Source: Caulobacter sp. BP25 | GTDB taxonomy: Bacteria > Pseudomonadota > Alphaproteobacteria > Caulobacterales > Caulobacteraceae | DNA: 64,000 nucleotides | Assembly: GCF_002737755.1 (NCBI RefSeq) | Contig: NZ_PEGH01000020.1 | Coordinates: forward strand, 248,001-312,000 | Direction of reading: 5' to 3' | Shown here: positions 51,839 through 60,195 of the stretch, piece after piece | Position numbering within the stretch: position 1 is the stretch's first letter | Layout: each line of letters opens with the position of its first letter | Position numbers and translations under genes: made by a program | The notes under the pieces: generated by a model | The model's input: only the letters and a program-made list of their open reading frames with translations | Database searches by the model: none | Told to the model about the DNA's origin: nothing

Positions 51839-52521
51839 GTCTGGACTGGACCCGTACCAGCGCCGAGCTGGACGCGCGCGGCTGGGCCCTGACCGGCCCG
51901 CTGCTGAAGCCCGAAACCTGCGCGGGCGTGGCCGGCCTCTATCCGCAAGATACGCCGTTCCGTAGCCGGGTGATCATGGCCCGCCATGGCTTCGGGCGCG
52001 GCGAGTACAAGTACTTCGCCTATCCGCTGCCGGAGATTGTTCAGCGCCTGCGGCAGAGCCTCTACGGCCCACTGGCGCAAATCGCCAACCGCTGGGCCGA
52101 GCGCCTGAGCCAGGACCACCGCTTTCCCGAGACCCTGGATGAGATGCTGGCCCGCTGCCACGCGGCGGGACAGGTCCGGCCAACGCCGCTGCTGCTGACC
52201 TATGGCCCCGGCGACTACAATTGTCTGCACCAGGACCTCTATGGCGAACACGTCTTTCCGCTGCAGGCGGCGTTCCTGCTGGACGAGCCGGGCCGCGACT
52301 TTACCGGCGGCGAGTTCGTCATCGTCGAGCAGCGCCCGCGCCAGCAGTCGGCGCCTCAGGTCGTGCCGCTACGCCAAGGCGAGGGCGTTATCTTCGCCGT
52401 GCGCGAGCGGCCAGCGGAAGGGACGCGCGGCGTGCACCGGCGGGTGCTGCGGCATGGGGTCAGCGAAGTGCGGTCAGGGCGGCGACGGACGCTGGGGGTG
52501 ATCTTTCATGATGCGACGTAG
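51835..52521 (+). CDS. 2OG-Fe(II) oxygenase of the DNA-damage type (PF09859-like)
   Basis: A 228-residue dioxygenase. The iron site is His132-x-Asp134 in CLHQDLYG with a distal His (201 or 207) and the 2-oxoglutarate Arg near 217 (GRRRTLGVIFHD). The family was annotated as oxygenase acting on damaged nucleic acid; direct substrate evidence is thin. The GTG start overlaps the Ada-domain stop, giving a tight two-gene operon and supporting an alkylation-damage role. Confidence 0.88.
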   Translation: MSLDWTRTSAELDARGWALTGPLLKPETCAGVAGLYPQDTPFRSRVIMARHGFGRGEYKYFAYPLPEIVQRLRQSLYGPLAQIANRWAERLSQDHRFPETLDEMLARCHAAGQVRPTPLLLTYGPGDYNCLHQDLYGEHVFPLQAAFLLDEPGRDFTGGEFVIVEQRPRQQSAPQVVPLRQGEGVIFAVRERPAEGTRGVHRRVLRHGVSEVRSGRRRTLGVIFHDAT

Positions 52522-52534
52522 GGCGCTGGGGCCG

Positions 52535-52575
52535 TTCCTCCCCCGCGATGCGGGGGAGCATCCACCTTCCCCTCA
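52535..52575. repeat. GC-rich intergenic repeat, family D copy 4 (short)
   Basis: CTCCCCCGCGATGCGGGGGAG hairpin followed by CTTCCCCTCACCCC, between the convergent oxygenase and NnrU genes. Confidence 0.6.
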
Positions 52576-53139
52576 CCCCATCGGCGAGACGCCGAACAAC
52601 AGCCGGTGCAGCCCCAACACAAACACCGCATAGAGCGCCGTGCCCGCCACAACCGCGATCACGTCGGCGCGCGGCTTCACCACCACCGGCGGCGGTTCCT
52701 TGCGGCTGACGGCGGAGACGAGATCGACCACCGCCCAGGCCAGGAACGCTCCGAACAGGGCCGCCGAGGCCAGATCGCCATTGGCCAGCAGGTGCGCCGC
52801 CGACCACAGGATCACACCCAGCAGCATCGGATGGCGCACGGTCGCCTTGATCCGCCCCGTGGGGGCGTTGGCGGTCGGCAGCAGGATAAACGCGATCCAG
52901 ACGAGACCCATCGCCGCATGCCGCCCCCAGGCCGGCGGGTCATAAACCTGCGGCGCCAGCGGCCGGGCCAGGATCCAGCCCCAGATGATCAGGCCAAACC
53001 CGACCAGGGCGATCAGCGAATAGAGCCCCTTCCAGCGCTTTTCGTTGGCGGCGATCTGGGCGTTCCGGAACGGCGCGGCCACGATCCGCACCGAGTGGAC
53101 GCCCAGGAACAGCGCAAGGCCCAGGATCAATATTGTCAT
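52573..53139 (-). CDS. NnrU family membrane protein
   Basis: A 188-residue membrane protein with about five helices. The N-terminal LFLGVHSVRIVAAPFR and the middle HAAMGLVWIAFILLPTANAP and RHPMLLGVILWSAAHLLANGD place it in the NnrU/isoprenylcysteine-methyltransferase-like family. NnrU is linked to nitrite/NO metabolism in denitrifiers, but no such genes are here, so function is open. Confidence 0.87.
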   Translation of the reverse strand: MTILILGLALFLGVHSVRIVAAPFRNAQIAANEKRWKGLYSLIALVGFGLIIWGWILARPLAPQVYDPPAWGRHAAMGLVWIAFILLPTANAPTGRIKATVRHPMLLGVILWSAAHLLANGDLASAALFGAFLAWAVVDLVSAVSRKEPPPVVVKPRADVIAVVAGTALYAVFVLGLHRLLFGVSPMG

Positions 53140-53285
53140 CGGCCCCTCCCAAGGTTGAGGGGGAGGATAGTCATGGAACGCGACGGTTCGGAAGCATCGC
53201 CGCGCGGCCTTGAATTCCGCCGGACGCGAGAACAGCTAAGGCCCCTGACATTGACGCCCCGCCTTCCGACCGGTACCGCCCCAGC

Positions 53286-54146
53286 ATGATGGATTTCCCA
53301 CCTGGCCTTAGCGCCCTTTCCGACCGCTACGACGTGGTGCTGTGCGACGTCTGGGGCGTGATCCACAACGGCGTTGCCAGCTTCCCCGAGGCTTGCGAGG
53401 CCCTGACGAAATGGGGCCAGGAGAAGGGCCCGGTGGTGCTGATCTCCAACTCGCCGCGCCCGTCGGCCGACGTGGTGGCGCAGCTGGATAGCCTGTCCGT
53501 GCCGCGCTCGGCCTGGAGCGGCTTCGTCACCTCGGGCGACGCGACCCGGGCGCTGCTGAAGGGCCAAAGCCCCGGCAAGGTCTGGAAGATCGGCCCCGCC
53601 CGCGATGATGTCCTCTATGACGGCATCGACTTGATCCCCGCCGGTTGCGAGGACGCCGATTTCATCTCGTGCACCGGCCTCTACGAGGACGAAAAGGAAG
53701 TCCCCGAGGACTATCGCGACCGCCTGAAGGTCGCCGCCGACCGGGGCCTCTTGTTCATCTGCGCCAATCCCGACCGCGTCGTGCAGCGCGGCGACAGGCT
53801 GATCTTCTGCGCCGGCGCCCTGGCCGACCTTTATGAAAGCCTGGGCGGCAAGGTCGTGATGGCCGGCAAGCCCTATGGCGCGATCTACGACCTGGCCCTG
53901 GCCGAGGCCGAGCGCCTGCTTGGCCGCCCCGTCGATCGCGACCGCGTGCTGTGCGTCGGCGACGGCGTCATCACCGACGTCAAAGGCGCCCACGACCAGA
54001 AGCTGGCCTGCCTGTTCATCGCCAAGGGCATCCACGGCGAGACGGCGATCGGCCCGGACGGGAAGCTGAACCCGGACGCCGTGCGCGCCCTGCTCGACGC
54101 CGAACAGGTCGGGGCGACCCATGCCGTCGGCGATCTGGTCTGGTGA
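53286..54146 (+). CDS. HAD-superfamily class IIA hydrolase (TIGR01459-like)
   Basis: A 286-residue phosphatase-like protein. Motif I is LCDVWGVIHNG, with Trp in place of the usual second Asp, as in the TIGR01459 group; motif II SNS occurs in LISNSPR, and the C-terminal GKPYGAIYDLAL and VGDGVITDVKGA provide Lys and the Mg2+ Asp. The missing second Asp may change its phosphatase mechanism. Starts 147 bases from the divergent nnrU gene; 60 bases before the MaoC gene. Substrate unknown. Confidence 0.87.
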   Translation: MMDFPPGLSALSDRYDVVLCDVWGVIHNGVASFPEACEALTKWGQEKGPVVLISNSPRPSADVVAQLDSLSVPRSAWSGFVTSGDATRALLKGQSPGKVWKIGPARDDVLYDGIDLIPAGCEDADFISCTGLYEDEKEVPEDYRDRLKVAADRGLLFICANPDRVVQRGDRLIFCAGALADLYESLGGKVVMAGKPYGAIYDLALAEAERLLGRPVDRDRVLCVGDGVITDVKGAHDQKLACLFIAKGIHGETAIGPDGKLNPDAVRALLDAEQVGATHAVGDLVW

Positions 54147-54206
54147 TCGGGTCTTGCGGCGCTATGCTGCGTGCAACGCACAATAAGAACCCGAGGGGAA
54201 AGCGTC

Positions 54207-54629
54207 GTGCAGGGTAAGTTTCTGGAAGAGCTGAGCGTTGGCCAGACGGCCGAGCTGGTCCGCGTCGTCGGCGAGGCCGATATCGAAGCCTTCGCCGAGG
54301 TGACCGGCGACAACAATCCTGTCCACCTGGACGCCGACTACGCCGCCAAGACCGCCTTCGGCGAGCGGATCGCTCACGGCATGCTGTCGGCCGGCTACAT
54401 CTCCGCGGTGCTGGGCACCACCCTGCCCGGTCCCGGCGCGATCTATCTGTCCCAGGCGCTGCGCTTCAAGCGGCCGGTCAAGATCGGCGACAGCGTCACC
54501 GCCCGCGCCACCGTCACCGAGATCGACGCCGCCAAGGCCCGCGTCACCCTCGCCACCGTCTGCCTGGTCAACGGCAAGCCCGTCGTCGACGGCGAGGCCG
54601 TGGTCATGGTCCCCCGCAAGGCCGCCTGA
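54207..54629 (+). CDS. MaoC-like (R)-specific enoyl-CoA hydratase
   Basis: A 140-residue hot-dog-fold hydratase. The catalytic motif AEVTGDNNPVHLDADYA (Asp-His) and GMLSAGYISAVLG match PhaJ/MaoC enzymes, which hydrate enoyl-CoA to (R)-3-hydroxyacyl-CoA. The GTG start has GAGGGGA about 9 bases upstream; an earlier GTG adds 12 residues. Its stop overlaps the ribF start (TGATG), so the two are translationally coupled. Confidence 0.92.
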   Translation: MQGKFLEELSVGQTAELVRVVGEADIEAFAEVTGDNNPVHLDADYAAKTAFGERIAHGMLSAGYISAVLGTTLPGPGAIYLSQALRFKRPVKIGDSVTARATVTEIDAAKARVTLATVCLVNGKPVVDGEAVVMVPRKAA

Positions 54630-55582
54630 TGCCCCTGAAGACGATCCAAGCCTGGAAGGACCTGCCCTCCGAAGCGCGCGGCGCGTCGGTGGCGCTGGGC
54701 AATTTCGACGGCGTCCATCGCGGCCACCAGCAGGTGATCGCCCAGGCCGCGAAAGCCGCCCTGGCCGGCAAGACCTCGCTGGGCGTGGTCAGCTTCGACC
54801 CGCACCCGCGCCGCCTGTTCCGCCCGACCGAGCCGGCCTTCAAGCTGATGACCCACGCCCAGCAGGCCCGCGCCCTGGCCGGCCTGGGCGTCGGTGTCTT
54901 CTACCTGCTGCCGTTCGACTTCGAGATGGCCAGCTACGGCGACCGCGAGTTCGTCGAGAAGGTGCTGGTCCAGGGCCTGGGCGTGAAGCATGTGGCCGTC
55001 GGCTTCGACATCTCATTCGGCCGGGGCCGCAGCGGCAGCGCCGAGCTGATGAAGGCCTATGGCGAGGAATACGGCTTCACCGTTTCGGTGGCCGAGCCGG
55101 TGGGTGGCGCCTCGACCGACGGGGGCGACGAGAAGTTTTCCTCGACCGGCGTCCGCGACGCCCTGCGCGACGGCCATCCCGAGCAGGCCGCGCATATCCT
55201 GGGTCGCCCCTTCGCGATCGAGGGCGTGGTGCGGCGGGGGCAGCAGCTGGGCCGGCAGCTCGGCTTCCCGACCGCCAATGTCGAGGTCGAGGACTACGTC
55301 GTCCCCAAGCTCGGCGTCTACGCCACCCGCACCCGCCTGCCCGACGGCCGCGAGGTCCCGGGCGTGGCCAATCTGGGCAACAACCCGACGACAGGCATCG
55401 TCGAGACGCGGCTGGAGACCTGGCTGTTCGACTTCGACGAGGACCTCTACGGCCAGATCATCGAGACGGATCTCGTGGCCTTCCTGCGCCCGGAGCTGAA
55501 GTTCGACAGCCTGGAGCTGATGATCGCGCAGATCCGGCGCGATGAGCAGCAGGCGCGGGCGATCGTCGCGCCGGCGTTTTAG
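54629..55582 (+). CDS. ribF: Bifunctional riboflavin kinase / FMN adenylyltransferase
   Basis: A 317-residue enzyme making FMN and FAD. N-terminal adenylyltransferase with ALGNFDGVHRGHQQVI and SFDPHPRRLF, C-terminal flavokinase with RQLGFPTANVEVEDYVVPKLGVYA and GVANLGNNPT. No FMN riboswitch upstream because it is coupled to the MaoC gene. Followed by a family C repeat. Confidence 0.97.
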   Translation: MPLKTIQAWKDLPSEARGASVALGNFDGVHRGHQQVIAQAAKAALAGKTSLGVVSFDPHPRRLFRPTEPAFKLMTHAQQARALAGLGVGVFYLLPFDFEMASYGDREFVEKVLVQGLGVKHVAVGFDISFGRGRSGSAELMKAYGEEYGFTVSVAEPVGGASTDGGDEKFSSTGVRDALRDGHPEQAAHILGRPFAIEGVVRRGQQLGRQLGFPTANVEVEDYVVPKLGVYATRTRLPDGREVPGVANLGNNPTTGIVETRLETWLFDFDEDLYGQIIETDLVAFLRPELKFDSLELMIAQIRRDEQQARAIVAPAF

Positions 55583-55592
55583 GCGGCTACAG

Positions 55593-55700
55593 GCCCCCTC
55601 CGGGCCTGCGGCCCTCCTCCCCCGGAGGGGGAAGAAGGATCGCGATGGCCTTCCGCCCCCTCTGGGGGCGGACGACCTGCGAAGCAGGTCAGGTGGGGGC
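55593..55700. repeat. GC-rich intergenic repeat, family C copy 3
   Basis: CCCCCTCCGGGCCTGCGGCCCTCC, CCCCCGGAGGGGGAAGAAGGA, then CCGCCCCCTCTGGGGGCGG and AGGTCAGGTGGGGGC, the same order as the copies at 17064 and 20367. The remaining 166 bases to ileS show no gene. Confidence 0.8.
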
Positions 55701-55866
55701 AAGTACTGGCTTTGCCGCCGCCCCTCTGCTATCCCGCTGCCCCATGAGTTCCGTTCGGAAGATTTCGCGAATTATCCGCCCGGCGTGACGCCGCCGGACG
55801 ATCCTCCAGCGCGCGCCGGGTTTTCCCGCCCCCTTCCGACACCCCGCTAAAGCCGGACACCTATCC

Positions 55867-58812
55867 ATGGCCGACGACGCCACGCCCGCCCGCGACTATC
55901 GCGAGACCGTCTTCCTTCCCGACACCCCGTTCCCGATGCGCGCGGGCCTGCCCAAGAAGGAGCCCGAGATCCTGGAGGGCTGGGCCGCCCTGTCCGACAA
56001 GGGCCTGTACGGCGCGGTGCGCGCCAAGCGCCAGGCTGACGGCGCGCCGATGTATGTGCTGCACGACGGCCCGCCCTACGCCAATGGCGCGATCCATATC
56101 GGCCACGCGCTGAACAAGATCCTGAAGGACTTCGTGGTCCGCTCGCGCTTCGCGCTGGGCTACGACGTCGACTACGTGCCGGGCTGGGACTGCCACGGCC
56201 TGCCGATCGAGTGGAAGATCGAGGAGAAGTTCCGCAGCCAAGGCCGCCGCAAGGACGAGGTCCCGGCCGAGGAGTTCCGCCGCGAATGCCGCGCCTATGC
56301 CGGCGGCTGGATCGAGGCCCAGAAGACCGAATTCCAGCGCCTGGGCGTGCTGGGCGACTGGTGGAACCGCTACGCCACCATGGACTTCAGCTCGGAAGCG
56401 ACCATCGTCGCCGAGTTCCATAAGTTCCTGGCCAGCGGCCAGCTCTATCGCGGCTCCAAGCCGGTGATGTGGAGCCCGGTCGAGCGCACGGCCCTGGCCG
56501 ACGCCGAGATCGAGTACCACGACCACGTCTCGCCCACGATCTGGGTGAAGTTCCCGGTTCGTGGAATCACGACGGGATCGGAGGAGGCGGCTGACGCTCT
56601 TCTGCCACTCCACAAGGCCTCAGTAGTGATCTGGACCACTACGCCTTGGACGATCCCTGCGAACAGAGCTGTCTCGTACAACCCTGAAATCACATATCGG
56701 CTCTATGAAGTCGTGGCTCTTGAAGAGGGGTTAGACTTCGCGCCGTGGACGCATCCCGGCGATCAGCTGATCATCGCCGAAAAGCTGGCCGAAGACGTGA
56801 TGAAGGCGGCAAAAGTCTCAAGCTTCAAAAAGCTTCAAGAGGTCAACTGCCAAGGCCTGAGACTTAATCATCCGCTGAGCAATCTAGACACCTACTACCG
56901 GTTCCCCGTCCCCATGCTGGCCGGCGACCACGTCACCGACGACGCCGGGACCGGCTTCGTCCACACCGCGCCGGGCCATGGCGCCGACGACTATCTGGTG
57001 TGGCTGAAGAGCGGCTACAGCCTGGACGCCATCCCCGACACCGTCGACGCCGACGGCGCCTACTATCCGCACGTGCCGCTGTTCTCGGGCCTGAAGGTCA
57101 TCGAGACCGAGGGCAAGAAGGTCGGCAAGTTCGGTCCCGCCAATGGCGCGGTCATGGACAAGCTGATCGAAGCCGGCAACCTGTTGGCGCGTGGCCGCGT
57201 CGAGCACAGCTATCCGCACAGCTGGCGGTCCAAGGCGCCGGTGATCTTCCGCAACACCCCGCAGTGGTTCATCCGCATGGACCAGGCCGTGGCCTCGCTG
57301 GACGGCAAGACCCTGCGCGAGGTCGCGGTCCAGTCGCTGGCCGACACCGCTTTCCACCCCGACGCCGGCCGCAACCGCATCGGCGCCATGGTCGAGACCC
57401 GTCCCGACTGGCTGATCAGCCGCCAGCGCAACTGGGGCACGCCGCTGGCCATGTTCGTGGACAAGCACACCGGCCAGCCGCTGAACGATCCCGAGGTCAA
57501 CGCCCGCATCCTGACGGCCATCCGCGAGGGCGGCGCCGACGCCTGGTTCACGCGTCCGGACGCCGATTTCCTGGGCCATCACGACCCGGCCCAGTACGAG
57601 AAGATCACCGACATCCTCGATGTCTGGTTCGACAGCGGCTGCACCCACGCCTTCACGATCGAGGGCCGGGCCGACAGCCACTGGCCGGCGGACCTTTATC
57701 TGGAAGGCTCGGACCAGCACCGCGGCTGGTTCCAGTCCAGCTTGCTCGAAGGCTCCGGCACCCGTGGCCGCGCGCCCTACAAGGCCGTCCTGACCCATGG
57801 CTTCACCATGGACGAGAACGGCGAGAAGATGTCCAAGTCCAAGGGCAACACGGTCGAGCCGCAGTCGATCACCAAGGAGTCCGGCGCGGAAATCCTGCGC
57901 CTGTGGGCGGCCATGGTCGACTATTCGGAGGACCAGCGGATCGGCAAGACGATCCTGGCCACCACGACCGACGCCTATCGCAAGCTGCGCAACACCATGC
58001 GCTACCTGCTGGGGGCTCTGGCCGGCTTTGATGAGGCCGAGCGCGTCACCGACTACGCCGACTTCCCGCCGCTGGAGAAGTACATCCTGCACCGCCTGTG
58101 GGAGCTGGATGGCCAGGTCCGCGAGGCCTACGAGAGCTACCGCTTCTCGGACGTGATCCGGCCGCTGATCGAGTTCTGCCAGGGCGACCTGTCGACCCTG
58201 TTCTTCGACATCCGCAAGGACAGCCTCTACTGCGACGCGCCCACGGCCCTGCGCCGCCGCGCCTATCGCACGGTGCTGGATTACGTCTTCGACCGCCTGA
58301 CCATCTGGCTGGCCCCGCTGGCCAGCTTCACGATGGAAGAGGCCTGGACGACGCGCTTCCCCGAGGCTGGTCCGGTGACGCTGCGGGTCATGCCGCCGCG
58401 CGTCGACGCCTGGCGCAATGACGCCGAAGCCGCCCGCTGGGCCAAGGTCGAGACCGTCACCTCGGTGGTGACCGGCGCCCTGGAGGTCGAGCGCCGCGAA
58501 AAGCGCATTGGCTCGGCGCTGGAGGCCGCGCCGGTGGTGCATGTCGCCGACGCTGATCTGCTGGCCGCCTTCGAGGGCCTGGATGCGGCCGAAGTATTCC
58601 GCACGTCTTCCGCCACGCTGGTGGCCGGCGACGGCGGCGCCTTCCGCGTCGAGCAGGTCAAGGGCGTCTCGGTCGATCCCAAGCTGGCCGAAGGCAAGAA
58701 GTGCGCCCGCTCGTGGCGGATCCTGCCGGAGGTCGGAACCGATCCGCGCTATCCGGAGCTTAGCCTTCGCGACGCCGACGCCGTGGCCCATTGGGACGCG
58801 ACGCACAGATGA
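55867..58812 (+). CDS. ileS: Isoleucyl-tRNA synthetase
   Basis: A class I synthetase of 981 residues. HIGH motif at 77-80 (GAIHIGHALN), CP1 editing domain with WTTTPWTIPANRAV (about 258-271) and GTGFVHTAPGHG (about 360), KMSKS near 654, and the C-terminal anticodon-binding domain. The DNA from about 56556 to 56895 (codons 230-343) is unlike the rest: TTA, AGA, CTA, ACA, GTA and TCA codons appear, and GC falls. The reading frame stays intact and the family motifs are conserved, so the gene looks functional but mosaic. Standard bacterial type without the mupirocin-resistant eukaryote-like form. Confidence 0.97.
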   Translation: MADDATPARDYRETVFLPDTPFPMRAGLPKKEPEILEGWAALSDKGLYGAVRAKRQADGAPMYVLHDGPPYANGAIHIGHALNKILKDFVVRSRFALGYDVDYVPGWDCHGLPIEWKIEEKFRSQGRRKDEVPAEEFRRECRAYAGGWIEAQKTEFQRLGVLGDWWNRYATMDFSSEATIVAEFHKFLASGQLYRGSKPVMWSPVERTALADAEIEYHDHVSPTIWVKFPVRGITTGSEEAADALLPLHKASVVIWTTTPWTIPANRAVSYNPEITYRLYEVVALEEGLDFAPWTHPGDQLIIAEKLAEDVMKAAKVSSFKKLQEVNCQGLRLNHPLSNLDTYYRFPVPMLAGDHVTDDAGTGFVHTAPGHGADDYLVWLKSGYSLDAIPDTVDADGAYYPHVPLFSGLKVIETEGKKVGKFGPANGAVMDKLIEAGNLLARGRVEHSYPHSWRSKAPVIFRNTPQWFIRMDQAVASLDGKTLREVAVQSLADTAFHPDAGRNRIGAMVETRPDWLISRQRNWGTPLAMFVDKHTGQPLNDPEVNARILTAIREGGADAWFTRPDADFLGHHDPAQYEKITDILDVWFDSGCTHAFTIEGRADSHWPADLYLEGSDQHRGWFQSSLLEGSGTRGRAPYKAVLTHGFTMDENGEKMSKSKGNTVEPQSITKESGAEILRLWAAMVDYSEDQRIGKTILATTTDAYRKLRNTMRYLLGALAGFDEAERVTDYADFPPLEKYILHRLWELDGQVREAYESYRFSDVIRPLIEFCQGDLSTLFFDIRKDSLYCDAPTALRRRAYRTVLDYVFDRLTIWLAPLASFTMEEAWTTRFPEAGPVTLRVMPPRVDAWRNDAEAARWAKVETVTSVVTGALEVERREKRIGSALEAAPVVHVADADLLAAFEGLDAAEVFRTSSATLVAGDGGAFRVEQVKGVSVDPKLAEGKKCARSWRILPEVGTDPRYPELSLRDADAVAHWDATHR

Positions 58813-58935
58813 TAGTCTCCCTCTCCCATGGGGAGAGGGGTAGGGGTGAGGGGGTAAACCGTCAGCCGGTGTAACCCCTCACCTCCCGCCGCCTTCGCGG
58901 CGGGTCCCTCCTCTCCCTCTGGGAGAGGATTTCAG
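58813..58935. repeat. GC-rich intergenic palindromes between ileS and lspA
   Basis: CTCTCCCATGGGGAGAG, then GGGGTGAGGGGGTAAACC...GGTGTAACCCCTCACCTCCC, CCGCCGCCTTCGCGGCGGG and CCTCTCCCTCTGGGAGAGG. Overall a long nested inverted repeat related in style to the family D elements. Confidence 0.65.
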
Positions 58936-58952
58936 AACGGGGGACGACGAGC

Positions 58953-59450
58953 TTGAAAATCACCCGCCTCGGCTGGACCGCCTACGCCGTCGCCGCCGCC
59001 GTCCTGGTTCTGGACCAGATCAGCAAGCTCTGGATTCTTGGGGTCCTGGGGCGCGAACAGGGCGCCAGCGTGCCGCTGCTGGGCCCGCTGCACCTGACCA
59101 TGGTCCATAACTACGGCATGAGCTTTGGCCTGCTGAAGAACAGCGACTGGGGCCGCTGGCTGCTGATCGGCTTTTCGATCGTGGTGGTGATCGGCCTGGC
59201 GATCTGGGTCCGCAAGGCGACGCGGCTGCTGCCCGTGATCGGCATCGGCATGATCATCGGCGGGGCCATCGGCAACAACCTGATCGACCGGGTGCTGTAT
59301 GGCTATGTCGTCGACTTCATCGACGTCTCGCGGCTCTATTTCCCCTGGGTGTTCAACATCGCCGACTCAGGCATCTCGGTCGGGGTGGCGCTCTTGCTGC
59401 TGGACAGTTTCCTTTCCGAAGAGAGCAAACTGTCGCACCAGACCCAGTAG
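58953..59450 (+). CDS. lspA: Lipoprotein signal peptidase II
   Basis: A 165-residue inner-membrane aspartyl protease that removes signal peptides from prolipoproteins. Four TM helices; catalytic aspartates are Asp121 in YVVDFID and Asp138 in FNIADSGIS, with GGAIGNNLIDR before them. The start is TTG according to the sequence (GAGCTTGAAAATC), preceded by GGGGGACGACGAG. The next gene encodes a lipoprotein, a natural substrate. Confidence 0.95.
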   Translation: MKITRLGWTAYAVAAAVLVLDQISKLWILGVLGREQGASVPLLGPLHLTMVHNYGMSFGLLKNSDWGRWLLIGFSIVVVIGLAIWVRKATRLLPVIGIGMIIGGAIGNNLIDRVLYGYVVDFIDVSRLYFPWVFNIADSGISVGVALLLLDSFLSEESKLSHQTQ

Positions 59451-59562
59451 TTTTGGCCGATTGCCGCCGCAATCGCGTGAGACATTGGCGCCCGCGCGAG
59501 GATGTCGTATCGAGAGCGTCCGAATTTTGGGCCGGGGGTCGGCTCTGCTGGAGCATGGTTTG

Positions 59563-60132
59563 ATGAGTTTCAACCGGGTCGCCGCTGTTAGCGCCCTGAC
59601 CGTCGTGGCCGCCATCGGCCTGGCCGGCTGCACCTCGACCAAGAAGGCCCTGGGGATGGACAAGGTCGTCCCCGACGAATTCCGCGTGGTCAGCAAGGCC
59701 CCGCTGGTGGTGCCGCCCGACTATTCGCTGCGTCCGCCCGCGCCCGGTGAGCCGCGCCCGCAGGAGCTGCAACCCGAAAGCGCCGCCCGCGCCGCCCTGA
59801 TCGGTCAGAGCAACGCCGCCGGCCGCTCGGAAGGCGAAAAGCTGCTGGTCGCCCGCGCCGGCTCGGACAAGGCCGATCCGCTGATCCGCTTCGTCGTCGA
59901 CGACGAGAACGGCGACCTGGCCCACAAGGACGAGAGCTTCGCCAGCAAGGTGATGTTCTGGAAAAAGGATCAGACCAAGACCAACGTGACGACGGCCGCC
60001 GAAGCCGGCGCCAACGCCCCGATGGAAGTCGACGCCGCCGCCGAAGAGGCTCGCCTCAAGAAGCTGGTCGGCACGGGCGGCGTGGTCATCAGCCGCGAAA
60101 AGAAGGGCGGCATCAAGCTGCCGGGCCTCTAG
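59563..60132 (+). CDS. DUF3035 family lipoprotein
   Basis: A 189-residue envelope protein with a lipoprotein signal (lipobox AIGLAGC, Cys23), then a Pro-rich segment (VVPPDYSLRPPAPGEPRP) typical of DUF3035 and a charged C-terminal region. Likely anchored to a membrane in the periplasm. It is 112 bases after lspA on the same strand. Function unknown; the gene pair is common in alphaproteobacteria, which I recall rather than see here. Confidence 0.87.
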   Translation: MSFNRVAAVSALTVVAAIGLAGCTSTKKALGMDKVVPDEFRVVSKAPLVVPPDYSLRPPAPGEPRPQELQPESAARAALIGQSNAAGRSEGEKLLVARAGSDKADPLIRFVVDDENGDLAHKDESFASKVMFWKKDQTKTNVTTAAEAGANAPMEVDAAAEEARLKKLVGTGGVVISREKKGGIKLPGL

Positions 60133-60156
60133 AGGCCGGACTTCACCGAAATGCAG

Positions 60157-60195
60157 AACGGCCCGGATCCTCGCGGTTCCGGGCCGTTTTCGTTT
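60157..60195 (+). terminator. Rho-independent terminator after the DUF3035 gene
   Basis: 11-bp stem AACGGCCCGGA / TCCGGGCCGTT with a 10-base loop, then TTCGTTTC. It separates the lspA group from the convergent GumN genes. Confidence 0.88.

Noticed and set aside
56884..58806. 640-codon minus-strand open frame opposite ileS
   Set aside because: Antisense shadow. It begins just where the rare-codon tract of ileS ends, which confirms that it depends on GC3 bias.
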